Positions 1 to 8,400 of a stretch of 10,768 bases of DNA are shown here, piece after piece. The DNA lies in the NCBI GenBank assembly GCA_017430945.1, contig JAFRMB010000169.1, positions 1 through 10,768 on the forward strand. The letters are read 5' to 3'. How positions within the stretch are numbered: position 1 is the stretch's first letter; each line of letters starts with the position of its first letter. Made by a program: the position numbers and the translations under genes. Below the pieces are notes generated by a model. That model did no database searches. It saw only the letters and a list, made by a program, of their open reading frames with translations, and was not told the DNA's origin. The DNA is from Clostridia bacterium (lineage in GTDB: Bacteria; Bacillota_A; Clostridia; Christensenellales; Aristaeellaceae).

Positions 1-28
1 CAGGATAGTTACGCTGTTTTTTTTATAC

Positions 29-81
29 CACAGAACCGCAGAGCGAAAGGTATTTTTTTCGCTCTGCGGTTCTGTGTTTTT
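29..81 (+). terminator. Intrinsic terminator of an upstream gene outside the window
   Basis: Bases 29-48 and 57-76 are perfect reverse complements, giving a 20-bp stem with an 8-base loop (49-56). Five T residues follow at 77-81. Stem plus T-tract on this strand is the signature of a Rho-independent terminator for a + strand gene ending before base 1. On the - strand the hairpin would be followed by A residues, so it should work in one direction only. It separates the two-component operon from whatever precedes it, although read-through cannot be excluded. Confidence 0.88.
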
Positions 82-104
82 ATAGCATTCAAGTATGTTT
101 CGGT

Positions 105-109
105 GGGGA
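105..109 (+). promoter_or_regulatory. Ribosome binding site that decides the kinase start
   Basis: GGGGA at 105-109 lies 9 bases before the ATG at 119. The in-frame ATG at 95 has no Shine-Dalgarno-like sequence in front of it and would add eight residues of no evident function. The start at 119 is therefore preferred. Confidence 0.55.
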
Positions 110-118
110 TGTTTTCAA

Positions 119-1402
119 ATGACACAGCAATCCGTCAATGAACTCACGGCTCTGCTGCCGCTGCTGATTCAGATCGTGGGGCTGATCTTCGCCGTGCTGG
201 TGGATTCTTACCTGGACAAGCGGCAGAAGCGGGTGATGCTCATTGTCGCCGCGCTGGCGTTTGCGCTGGTGGTGGAGAATTACTGGGAATACCTGATGTG
301 CATGCACACATCCCTTTGGTATCCCAGGCTGATCGCCGCCATCTGCGGCTACGCCATCCGCCCGGCGATCCTGGTGCTGTTCTGCCACATCGTCAGCCCG
401 CGCCGCAACCATTGGCGGGCGTGGGCCGTGGTGGGGCTGAACGCGGCGATCCACGCCACGGCGCTGTTTTCTGATATTTGCTTTACGATCAACACGGAGA
501 ATCATTACCAGGGCGGGCCGCTCGCCTATGCCTGCGAGTTTTTCAGCGCCATACTGCTGGCGGACCTGGTGTATCTGACGTTCAAGGAATACCGTCACGT
601 GCGCAGGCAGGAGTTGGTCATTCCCGCTTTTGTGGTGGCCGCGATCATCGTTTCATACATATTGGATACCCATGTAACGGCTGCCGATCAGATCGAGCAA
701 TTTCTCACCATCGCCATCGTCAGCTGCTGTCTGCTCTACTACATCTGGCTGCACATGCAGTTCGTCCGCGAGCACGAGCGCGCCCTGGAGGCAGAGCAGC
801 GCATCCAGATCATGATGACGCAGATCCAGCCGCATTTTTTGTACAATACTATCTCCACCATCAGCGCTCTTTGCTACACCGAGCCCCAGAGGGCCGGACG
901 CATCGCCGACAGCTTCGGGCTGTACCTGCGGCAGAACCTGGATTCGCTGGGCACGGTGGGCCTGATCCCGTTCCGGGACGAGCTGGCGCATACAAAGACC
1001 TACACCGACATTGAAATGACGCGCTTTGAAACCATCCGCATCGAGTACGACATTCGGGATGAGGATTTCTCGGTTCCACCGCTGACGCTCCAGCCCATTG
1101 TGGAAAACGCGATCCGCCACGGCGCGTTCATGCGGGATGAGGGGATCGTCCAGGTGAGCGCGCGCCGAACGGTGGCCGGACACGAGATCACGGTTTGGGA
1201 CAACGGCGCCGGCTTTGATCCAAGGAGGCTGAAGGAAGGCGACGGGCAGCACATCGGCCTTTGGAACGTGCGCGAACGCCTGGAGCGGATGTGCGGCGGC
1301 TCCCTGGACATAGACAGCGGAAAAGGCAACGGCACGACGGTGACCATCACCCTGCCGGTTGCGAAAGAGGAGGAGGACCATGCGGGCAATCTGCGTAGAT
1401 GA
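119..1402 (+). CDS. Membrane sensor histidine kinase, LytS-like (His_kinase/HATPase_c)
   Basis: A 427-residue integral membrane kinase that should autophosphorylate and pass the phosphate to the regulator encoded next. Hydrophobicity by eye suggests seven membrane segments near residues 11-29, 38-53, 70-92, 101-121, 135-154, 166-183 and 193-213, with little extracellular sequence. A short linker follows (about 214-230). The phosphoacceptor region TQIQPHFLYNTI has H239 and is the hallmark of the His_kinase family of LytS/YpdA-type enzymes. The ATPase domain shows the N box PIVENAIRHG (N330), the G1 box WDNGAGFD (D361, G363, G365) and the GLWNVRERL glycine motif (G380). Its length is ordinary for the family. 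The last 23 bases overlap the regulator gene, so translation is probably coupled. The signal is unknown: no periplasmic sensor domain is visible, so a membrane or small-molecule cue is possible. A TATAGC at 81-86 could be a -10 element, but I see no good -35. An alternative start at 95 exists. Family assignment is firm; the signal and targets are not. Confidence 0.95.
   Translation: MTQQSVNELTALLPLLIQIVGLIFAVLVDSYLDKRQKRVMLIVAALAFALVVENYWEYLMCMHTSLWYPRLIAAICGYAIRPAILVLFCHIVSPRRNHWRAWAVVGLNAAIHATALFSDICFTINTENHYQGGPLAYACEFFSAILLADLVYLTFKEYRHVRRQELVIPAFVVAAIIVSYILDTHVTAADQIEQFLTIAIVSCCLLYYIWLHMQFVREHERALEAEQRIQIMMTQIQPHFLYNTISTISALCYTEPQRAGRIADSFGLYLRQNLDSLGTVGLIPFRDELAHTKTYTDIEMTRFETIRIEYDIRDEDFSVPPLTLQPIVENAIRHGAFMRDEGIVQVSARRTVAGHEITVWDNGAGFDPRRLKEGDGQHIGLWNVRERLERMCGGSLDIDSGKGNGTTVTITLPVAKEEEDHAGNLRR
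1371..1376 (+). promoter_or_regulatory. Ribosome binding site of the response regulator, inside the kinase gene
   Basis: The run AGAGGAGGAGG ending at 1376 contains two overlapping AGGAGG cores (1368-1373 and 1371-1376) before the ATG at 1380. The spacers are 6 and 3 bases. This fixes the start at 1380 rather than the in-frame TTG at 1359, and the REC domain begins directly after it (MRAICVDDE). Confidence 0.85.
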
Positions 1403-2198
1403 CGAACGCGCGCTGATGGAGCGTACGGTGGCGCTGTGCCGTGAGCTTCCAGACATGGAGGAGGTCACGGGCTTCACCCGTCCCGCGGAGGCGCTGGCAT
1501 GGGTGTCGGAAAACCCCGTGGATTTCGCGCTGCTGGACGTGGAGATGCCGGGTATGACCGGCATCGAGCTGGCGGCGGCCATCAAGGAAAGGCGGCCCGA
1601 CGTCGCCGTCATCTTCGTGACGGCCTATCCGAAGTACGCCGTGGACGCTTTCGCGGTGCGCGCATCAGGTTATTTGCTCAAGCCCGTCACGCTGGAGGCG
1701 CTGACCGCGGACGTACAGCACGCCATGTCCGGCAGGCACAGGCCGCTGACCGGCCATGTGGTCGTGCGCACCTTCGGCGCATTTGACATATATGTCAATG
1801 GCAATCTCGTCGAGTTCAAGCTGTCCAAGAGCAAAGAGATTCTGGCGTTCCTGGTGGACAGGCAGGGCGGCACCGTGACACGCCCAGAGCTGTTTGCCGC
1901 GCTGTGGGAGGACCGTGTCTATGACAGGGGCATGCAGAAGCAGCTGGACAACTACATTCGGGTGTTGAGGACGAACCTGCGCGAGCAAGGGATCGAGGAC
2001 ATACTTGAAATAGGCCGGGGTACGCTTCGAGTGAGGCCGGAGCGATTTGTCTGTGACCTTTATCTGTTTCTGGAGGGCGACCGCGATGCCGCGCAGAGCT
2101 ATCGCGGTGAGTACATGACCGCCTATTCCTGGGCGAATATGACAGAGGGCCTACTCACCTGGCGGAAAAACGGCGGCGGAAGCCACGATAAACTGTAA
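1380..2198 (+). CDS. Response regulator with receiver domain and SARP-like winged-helix output
   Basis: A 272-residue cytoplasmic transcription factor, the presumed partner of the overlapping kinase. Residues 1-116 form a receiver domain: acidic pair D7/D8, phosphoacceptor D53 in LLDVEMPG, T81 in FVTAYP and K101 in LLKPV, so all the conserved residues are present. Residues of about 127-228 form a winged helix of the OmpR/SARP (Trans_reg_C) type. It begins VRTFGAFDIYVNG and continues through SKSKEILAFLVDRQGG and LWEDR, a pattern typical of SARP-type regulators. The tail (about 233-272) contains YRGEYMTAYSWANMT, which resembles the start of a bacterial transcriptional activation domain, but the usual long helical BTAD is absent, so this is a short form. 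LytS-type kinases more often pair with LytTR regulators, so the pairing is slightly unusual. The likely target is the giant gene 178 bases downstream, whose upstream region carries 11-bp-spaced direct repeats. Family call firm; target inferred. Confidence 0.95.
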   Translation: MRAICVDDERALMERTVALCRELPDMEEVTGFTRPAEALAWVSENPVDFALLDVEMPGMTGIELAAAIKERRPDVAVIFVTAYPKYAVDAFAVRASGYLLKPVTLEALTADVQHAMSGRHRPLTGHVVVRTFGAFDIYVNGNLVEFKLSKSKEILAFLVDRQGGTVTRPELFAALWEDRVYDRGMQKQLDNYIRVLRTNLREQGIEDILEIGRGTLRVRPERFVCDLYLFLEGDRDAAQSYRGEYMTAYSWANMTEGLLTWRKNGGGSHDKL

Positions 2199-2217
2199 AT
2201 CATTTGTAAATTATCGT
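2185..2217. repeat. Inverted repeat around the regulator stop codon
   Basis: ACGATAA at 2185-2191 is the exact reverse complement of TTATCGT at 2211-2217, enclosing an AT-rich stretch that is out of character with the surrounding GC-rich DNA. No T-tract follows, so it is not a convincing intrinsic terminator. It encloses the first heptamer pair (2194-2211) and may be part of an operator. Confidence 0.4.
2194..2211 (+). promoter_or_regulatory. Direct heptamer pair TGTAAAT x2, 11-bp period (possible distal operator)
   Basis: TGTAAAT occurs at 2194-2200 and again at 2205-2211, identical and separated by 4 bases, so the start-to-start period is exactly 11 bp, about one helical turn. The first copy overlaps the TAA stop of the regulator (2196-2198). 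The spacing matches how winged-helix regulators of the OmpR/PhoB and SARP families bind as head-to-tail dimers. It lies 53 bp (about five turns) upstream of a second, similar pair. Binding by the adjacent regulator is inferred. Confidence 0.5.
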
Positions 2218-2246
2218 CCTACGAGCCGTTCAGGCGTGCGGCGCTA

Positions 2247-2277
2247 TGGACATCCTGTGGACATCGCCTGATAGCAT
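2247..2277 (+). promoter_or_regulatory. Direct heptamer pair TGGACAT x2 with candidate -10: likely regulated promoter of the giant gene
   Basis: TGGACAT(C) occurs at 2247-2254 and 2258-2265 with an exact 11-bp period. It shares TG.A.AT with the TGTAAAT pair upstream. Seven bases after the second heptamer is TAGCAT (2272-2277), a 4/6 match to TATAAT. In actinobacterial SARP promoters the proximal repeat overlaps the -35 region and lies about 8 bp from the -10, so this arrangement fits a SARP-activated promoter with a poor basal -35. TGGACA itself also resembles TTGACA. An alternative -10, TAGAAT at 2287-2292, cannot be ruled out. Confidence 0.48.
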
Positions 2278-2288
2278 AACACTGAATA

Positions 2289-2315
2289 GAATATGGAATC
2301 CCTGCCGGAATATGG
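2289..2315 (+). repeat. Direct repeat GAATATGG x2 in the leader of the giant gene
   Basis: GAATATGG is at 2289-2296 and 2308-2315, 19 bp apart. The second copy is part of a possible small hairpin: CGGAA at 2306-2310 pairs with TTCCG at 2329-2333 and can extend inward with two G-U pairs. It may influence the leader RNA, or it may be chance. Confidence 0.3.
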
Positions 2316-2362
2316 GTTTTGGCCGGTGTTCCGCCCGAAGCGCAAGACGACAAAGACCTATA

Positions 2363-2368
2363 AGGAGG
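2363..2368 (+). promoter_or_regulatory. Strong ribosome binding site of the giant surface protein
   Basis: A perfect AGGAGG lies 8 bases before the ATG at 2377. The signal peptide begins exactly there, which confirms the start. Confidence 0.9.
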
Positions 2369-2376
2369 ACATCGAG

Positions 2377-2463
2377 ATGAAGCACAGACGGTTTTTGAGC
2401 ATGCTGGTCGCCATGATCATGGTGATGAGTCTATTCGCCAGCATCCCGTTCACGGCGTTCGCC
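2377..2463 (+). other. Sec signal peptide
   Basis: Residues 1-29 have a basic n-region (KHRR), a hydrophobic core (MLVAMIMVMSLFASI) and an A-F-A motif at 27-29, so signal peptidase I should cut before A30. The first folded module begins at TVTDWDGLQ. This shows that the protein is exported. Confidence 0.92.
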
Positions 2464-5400
2464 GCGGGCAGCACCGTCACAGTCACCGACTGGGACGGCC
2501 TGCAGAAGGCGGTGAAGAACGCCTCGAGCGGACAGACGATCCAGCTTGGCGCGAACATCACCTGCAAGCAGAACGGCGGGGACCGGATCAAGGTGGACGG
2601 CAAGACCATCACCCTCGATCTGAACGGCTACACGCTGAACCGCAACCGCACCAAGTCGGACAGCGACGGCCACGTTATCGAGGTCAAGGGGAAGTCGACC
2701 CTGACGATCACCGACAGCAGGGGCGGCGGCGTGATCAAGGGCGGCTACGCCACCCGCGGCGGCGGCGTCAACGTCGCCGAAGGTTCCACGTGCATCCTCA
2801 AGAGCGGCGCCATCAGCGGCAACAAGGCCGAGTGGGGCGGCGGCGTGTACGCCCACGGCACCTTCAAGATGGAGGACGGCACGATCAGCGGCAACACGTC
2901 CAGCAAGAGCGGCGGCGGCATTCACTGCGGCGTGGAGGGCACGTTGGAACTGACGGGCGGCATGGTCTTGTTCAACGCGGGCGCGGGCGGCGCCGGCGTG
3001 CACAACAGCGCTTCCAAAAATGTGACGTTGAAGAACGTGCATATCATCGAGAACACCTCCAGCGGGGACGCGGGCGGCTTCTGCAACAACCTGGGCGGCG
3101 TCGCCACGCTGACCAGCTGCGAAATTTACGGCAACACGGCGAAAAACAGCGGCGGCGGCGTATTCAACAGCGAAAACAGCACGCTGACCGTCGATCACTG
3201 CGTGATCGCAGACAATACCTCCGGCACCCACGGCGGCGGCATCTACACCCACGGCACACTGACCGTGACCGGCGGCGAGATCACGGGCAATAAGGCCACC
3301 AACGGCGGCGGCATCCGTCTGTGGGGCGGTACGACAGAGGTGGACGGCGGCAGTGTCACCGGCAACACGGCGAGTATCAACGGCGGCGGCATCTACGTTG
3401 GCGGCGCGACGCTGAAACTGTATGGCGGCAGCGTCACCGGCAACACGGCGTCCGGCCAGGGCGGCGGTATCTATAAGGAAAACATTCTTTCTTCCGGCAC
3501 GTTTGAAATCAGCGGCGCGCTCGTGGTCCAGGACAACACGGCGGGCACCGGCAGGGATGTCTTTCTGTCCGAACAGCAGAAGATGCGCCTGCTCGGGCAT
3601 TTGGACGAAGGTGCGAAGATCGGCGTCACCCAGGGGAACGAGGCCGATCCGTTCATGTACGTCCATACCACCGAGGATTATACCCGGTTCTTCACGGTCG
3701 ACGAGGGCGCGGTGGTGATCCAGGATCCCACCGGCAGCCCCTGCATCGCCCATTCCGACTGGTATGACCTGCAGCGTCAGATCGATGCGGCGGAGGACGG
3801 CGCGACCATCACCCTGAACAGAAACTGGACGGGCGGGCGAGGCGACTTCCCGCTTTTGATCCGCGAGGGCAGGACCCTCACCCTCGACCTGAACGGCCAT
3901 ACCCTGAACCGAAACAAGACCTATAACGGCGTCACCGGCAACGGCGCGGTCATCCGCGTCAACGGCACCGCGACGCTGACCGTGAAGGACAGCGTGGGCA
4001 CGGGCTTCATCACCGGCGGCCAGGATTCCGGCATCGAAAACCACGGCACGCTATACCTGGAGGGCGGCACGATCACCGGCAACTCCGCGGACAGCCATGG
4101 CGGCGGCGGCGTGTATAACAACGGCGACAGCTCGGGCGAGGCCTATATGCTTATGACCGGCGGCAGGATCGTCGGCAACACCTCCGCCCGCAGTGGCGGC
4201 GGCGGTATCCGAAGCCTCGACAAGCTGGAGATCCGCGGTGGCGAGATCAGCGGCAACTCCGCGCCGTCAGGCGGCGGCGTCTACATCCTTAATGGCGAGG
4301 CCACCATCGCCGGCGGCGAGATCACTGGCAATACGGCGACCGACAGTAACGGCGGCGGCGTCTACGTCGGCAGCGCCACGCTGAATTTGCAGGGCGGCAG
4401 CGTGACCAAGAACAGCGCGGGCTATTTCGGCGGCGGCGTCTATTACAGCGAATACGGCACGGTGAACGTGCAGGGCGCGCCCGTCGTGAAGGACAACGAA
4501 GCGGCCCTGGGCAACAACGTCATGATGATCTCGGGCAGGGTGCTCCATGTCACCGGCGACTTTGCGGAAGCGGCGCTGCTGGACCTGACGGCCCAGGAAA
4601 TCGCCAAACCACTCACCGCTGGCCTGGCGGAGCACGGCGGCAGCGTGAGCAGCTTTACCTACAACGGCAATGCCAAGGTGACCCCCGGCCTGAAGGACGG
4701 CGAGCTGTTCGTCGATCTCTCGGCCATGGCGGACGTGTGCGTCTCCACCTGGGCCGAGCTGCAGAAGGCCTTCGAGGATACCGAAAGCGGCAAGGTCATC
4801 GCGCTGAGTGGCAACGTCTCCGCCAACGGCGCGGATCACCTGGTCCTCAAGGATGGCAAGAACCTGACCCTCGACCTGAACGGCTACACGGTCGACCGCG
4901 GCATCAACGTCGTGGGCAAGGGCACCAGCGGCAACGGCCACGTGATCGAGGTCAAGGGCAAATCCACCCTCACGATCAGGGATTCCCGCGGCACCGGCGT
5001 CATCAAGGGCGGAAACGCCACGCGCGGCGGCGGCGTGAACATCGCCCATGACTCCACGTGCATCCTCGAGGGCGGCACGATTTCCGGCAACCGGGCCGAG
5101 TGGGGCGGCGGCGTGTACGCGCACGGCACCTTCAAGATGACCGGCGGCTATGTCAGCGCTAACCGCGCAGAGGACAGCGGCGGCGGCGTCCATTGCGGCG
5201 AAGAGGGCACGCTGAACCTGACCGGCGGCACGATCATGGGCAACAAGGCCCCGGACGGCGGCGGCGTGTACAACAGCGGCTCCCAGAGCGTAAAGCTGGA
5301 AGACGTGACCATTTCCAGCAATTCCTCCACCGGCGTGGACACCATCGAATTGGACGACCCACTGTTCACCGTTGCGGACCTGTCCATTTACTGGTCGTCC

Positions 5401-8400
5401 ACCGGCGAGGAGGAGGTCTTTTACGGCGGCGCGGGCTTCAGCAACGACAAGGGCGGCACCGCCACGCTGAAGAACTGCACCATCACCGGCAACGGCGCGG
5501 CGAGCAGCGGCGGCGGCGTGTACAACATCGCAAACAGCACGCTGACGCTGGACGGCTGCACGGTGACCGGTAACACCGCCGGTTCAAACGGCGGCGGCGC
5601 TTACACCCAGGGCAAGCTGACCGTTATTGGCGGCGAGTACACCGGCAACCGGGCCAGTTCGAACGGCGGCGGCATTCTGCTGGCCAACGACGGCAAGGCG
5701 TCGCTGGCGATCGGCGGCGCGCTCCAGGTGCGCGACAACAAGGCCCCGCAGGGCGAGAACCTGCTGCTTGCCAACGGCAAGAAGCTGAGCCTCACCGCCG
5801 CGATGGCCCGGGGCGCGGATGTGCGCGTGACGCTGGCGGAGGGCACGGGCGTGTTCGCTACCGGCTTCGCCGCCAAGAACCCGGACGAGGAGCCCGGCGC
5901 GTACTTCGTCTCCGACGAGTATTACGACGTCGTGAACCAGGACGGCAACGCGGCGTTGGACGCCGAGGAATTCGATCCCGACAACCTGAACATCAGCCGC
6001 ACCGCCTCCTATGGCAGCGTGAACAGCCGGAACTGGATGTCCGCCATCCCCGGCGAGCGCACCATCAACGAGATCAACATCCCCGGCACCCACGATTCCT
6101 CCATGAACGCCCTCGTCTCAAACACGTTCTCGTCGCCGACGACCCTGATCGGCATGGAGCGCAACGCGCGCACGCAGTATCTGTACATCGACGAGCAGCT
6201 CAACGCGGGCTATCGCTACATCGACCTTCGCGTGAACAACCGCTACGAGACGACGAGTTGGGGCGGCCTGGACGTCGACCAGGTGGACGACGGAAAGAAC
6301 CTGTGGATGTGCCACGGCAAGGTCAAGAAATCCGGCATTACCATCGGTACCGTTTGGGCTGGTGACAGGAACGGGGATCCCCTGAAGCTCAGCACGGTGC
6401 TCGATTGGGTGAAGAAGTTCCTGAGGGAGCATCCCACGGAAGTCGTCATCCTGCACTTCACGGTGGAGATGCCCAATGAAGACGATTTTCCCACCATCAA
6501 GTATCGCACCAAGCAGTATTTGAAGCAGCTCTCCACGGAGATCAACCCCTCCACCGGCAAACCCTACCTGTACATGGAGGACGGCGTCTTCGGTAAGGAC
6601 ATGACCTACTATCCCAAGCTGAAGGATTGCCGCGGCCAGATCATCCCGAAGGGCATGGGCACGCTTGGCGGCATACAGGACTATGATATGGGCGGCCAGT
6701 ATGTCAGCAAAGCCCCGGCCGGCTCGTATAAGGACGATCCGTACACGATACTCAACAACACTATTAACTTCTATTTCCAAAACGGCGGCGTCCAGATGCC
6801 GACGGACGTGGCTACGCACCTGAACCTGATCTATAAGGCGGGCACCAACAGCACGAACGAACACGGGACGGGCGGGCTTCCGCTGGGAACACCCCTGAGC
6901 CACGCGGAGATCGTCAATCCCGCGGTGTTCGGAGAAGGCGGCGTGTTCGACCAGCACGGCTATTACCGCGGCTGGGTGACCATCGATGGCGCGACCGCCA
7001 GCGAGGCGGCCATGATGTGGCGGTCGAACTTCTATGACATGGACTACGTGACCGTGACCATCGATTCCGGCCTCAGCGCCACCGACCTGGAGTCGGGGCT
7101 GTACAAGGAGAACGCGGAGTCGGGCATCGCGGCCATAGAAAAGGCCTCCGAGCCTGCGGAAGCGGCGGAGGCAGCCGAGGATGCCGAGGAAGGCGAGGTG
7201 GCGGAAACTGAAATCGAACAGGAGGGCAAGCGCACCTTCCGGCTGATCAAGGGTACTGAAATCACCCTGCCGGAGTGCCTGTACATCTACGATCAGGCCG
7301 AGACCGGCCGCGGATTCCAGAGCTGGAACGCGGCGGGCGAGACCACCAACGAGACGCACATGCCCGGCGAGACGTTCGTCGTAATGGAGGACGTGACATT
7401 CACAGGCCAGTGGCTGGCGGACGGCGAGACCTCCGTGGACGTCGTCTGGCAGGACATGGACGACGCAGACGGCCTGCGCGCCGACGCGCTGGAGCTGCAG
7501 GTGTATCCAGACGAGGATCCCGGACATGTGTACATCCAGACCGTGACAGCCGAGGAAGGCTGGCGCGCTGTGCTGTCGGGCGACGTGCAGCGGATCGTTC
7601 CCGTATGGGAGCACATCGACGCCGAAGCCGAGGGCGGTGCGGACACCGCCAAGGGCTATCGCTATGAGGTGAAGAGCGCCGAAGCCGCGGAAGTGACCGA
7701 CGAGGAAGAAGAAATCGACCTCGAGTCGCTGATCCCGTCCGGCCTGGTGCTGACGCTGGTGCACACGCCGCAGGCGACCATCCCGGCGTCCGGCACGATC
7801 AGCTGGGACGACGACGAGAACCGCGACGGCCTGCGGCCCGAGAGCGTGACCCTGCGCCTGATGAACGGTGAGGAGGAGCTCGACAGCCAGACCGTCACCG
7901 CGGAGAATGAATGGAAGTTTGATTTCGGCGAGGTCGCGGCCTATGAGGACGGCCAGATCGTCACGTACACCCTCGCGGAAGACGAGATCGAGGGCTATGG
8001 CAGCGCCGACACGCAGATGACCGCCGCGGACGAGACGGAGGAAGCGGGCTTTATCGTGCCCAACATCCACACTCCGAAGACCGTGAACATGAACGGCAGC
8101 GTCATTTGGGAGGACAACGGCAACGCGGAAGCGCGCCCGCAGAGCGTGACGGTGCGTCTGCTGGCAAACGGCGAGGTCGTCAGCGCGCTGACGGTGACGC
8201 CGGACGGTGCGAGCACCAAGCTGCTGGATGTTCCGGCGGACGATGAAACCGAAGGCGAGACTACAGAGGGTGCAGAAGCCGAGGCGGAAGCGAACGCCGA
8301 CGACGCGGCGGAAACCGAGGATGCGACACAGAGAGCGGATAACATCTGGGCCTGGAGCTTCACCGGCGTGCCGGTGTACAGCGAAGGCAGCGAAGTGAAC

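Noticed and set aside
95..118. Kinase start at 95
   Set aside because: No Shine-Dalgarno sequence precedes it, whereas GGGGA precedes the ATG at 119. Both are in frame, so this is a preference rather than proof.
653..1612. - strand open frame across the kinase/regulator junction
   Set aside because: It overlaps two well-supported + strand genes, has no plausible domain or ribosome binding site, and is explained by GC-rich codon use.
2185..2217. Intrinsic terminator after the response regulator
   Set aside because: The inverted repeat is only 7 bp, AT-rich and with a 19-base loop, and no T-tract follows.
2377..2463. Tat signal peptide because of RR near the N-terminus
   Set aside because: The order is H-R-R-F-L-S, without the S/T-R-R-x-F-L-K spacing, and the hydrophobic core is strong. 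An ordinary Sec signal fits better.
2668..5139. Mobile element or CRISPR explanation for the repeated blocks
   Set aside because: The repeats are in-frame coding repeats of one protein. There are no transposase genes, terminal inverted repeats or regular spacer-repeat arrays.
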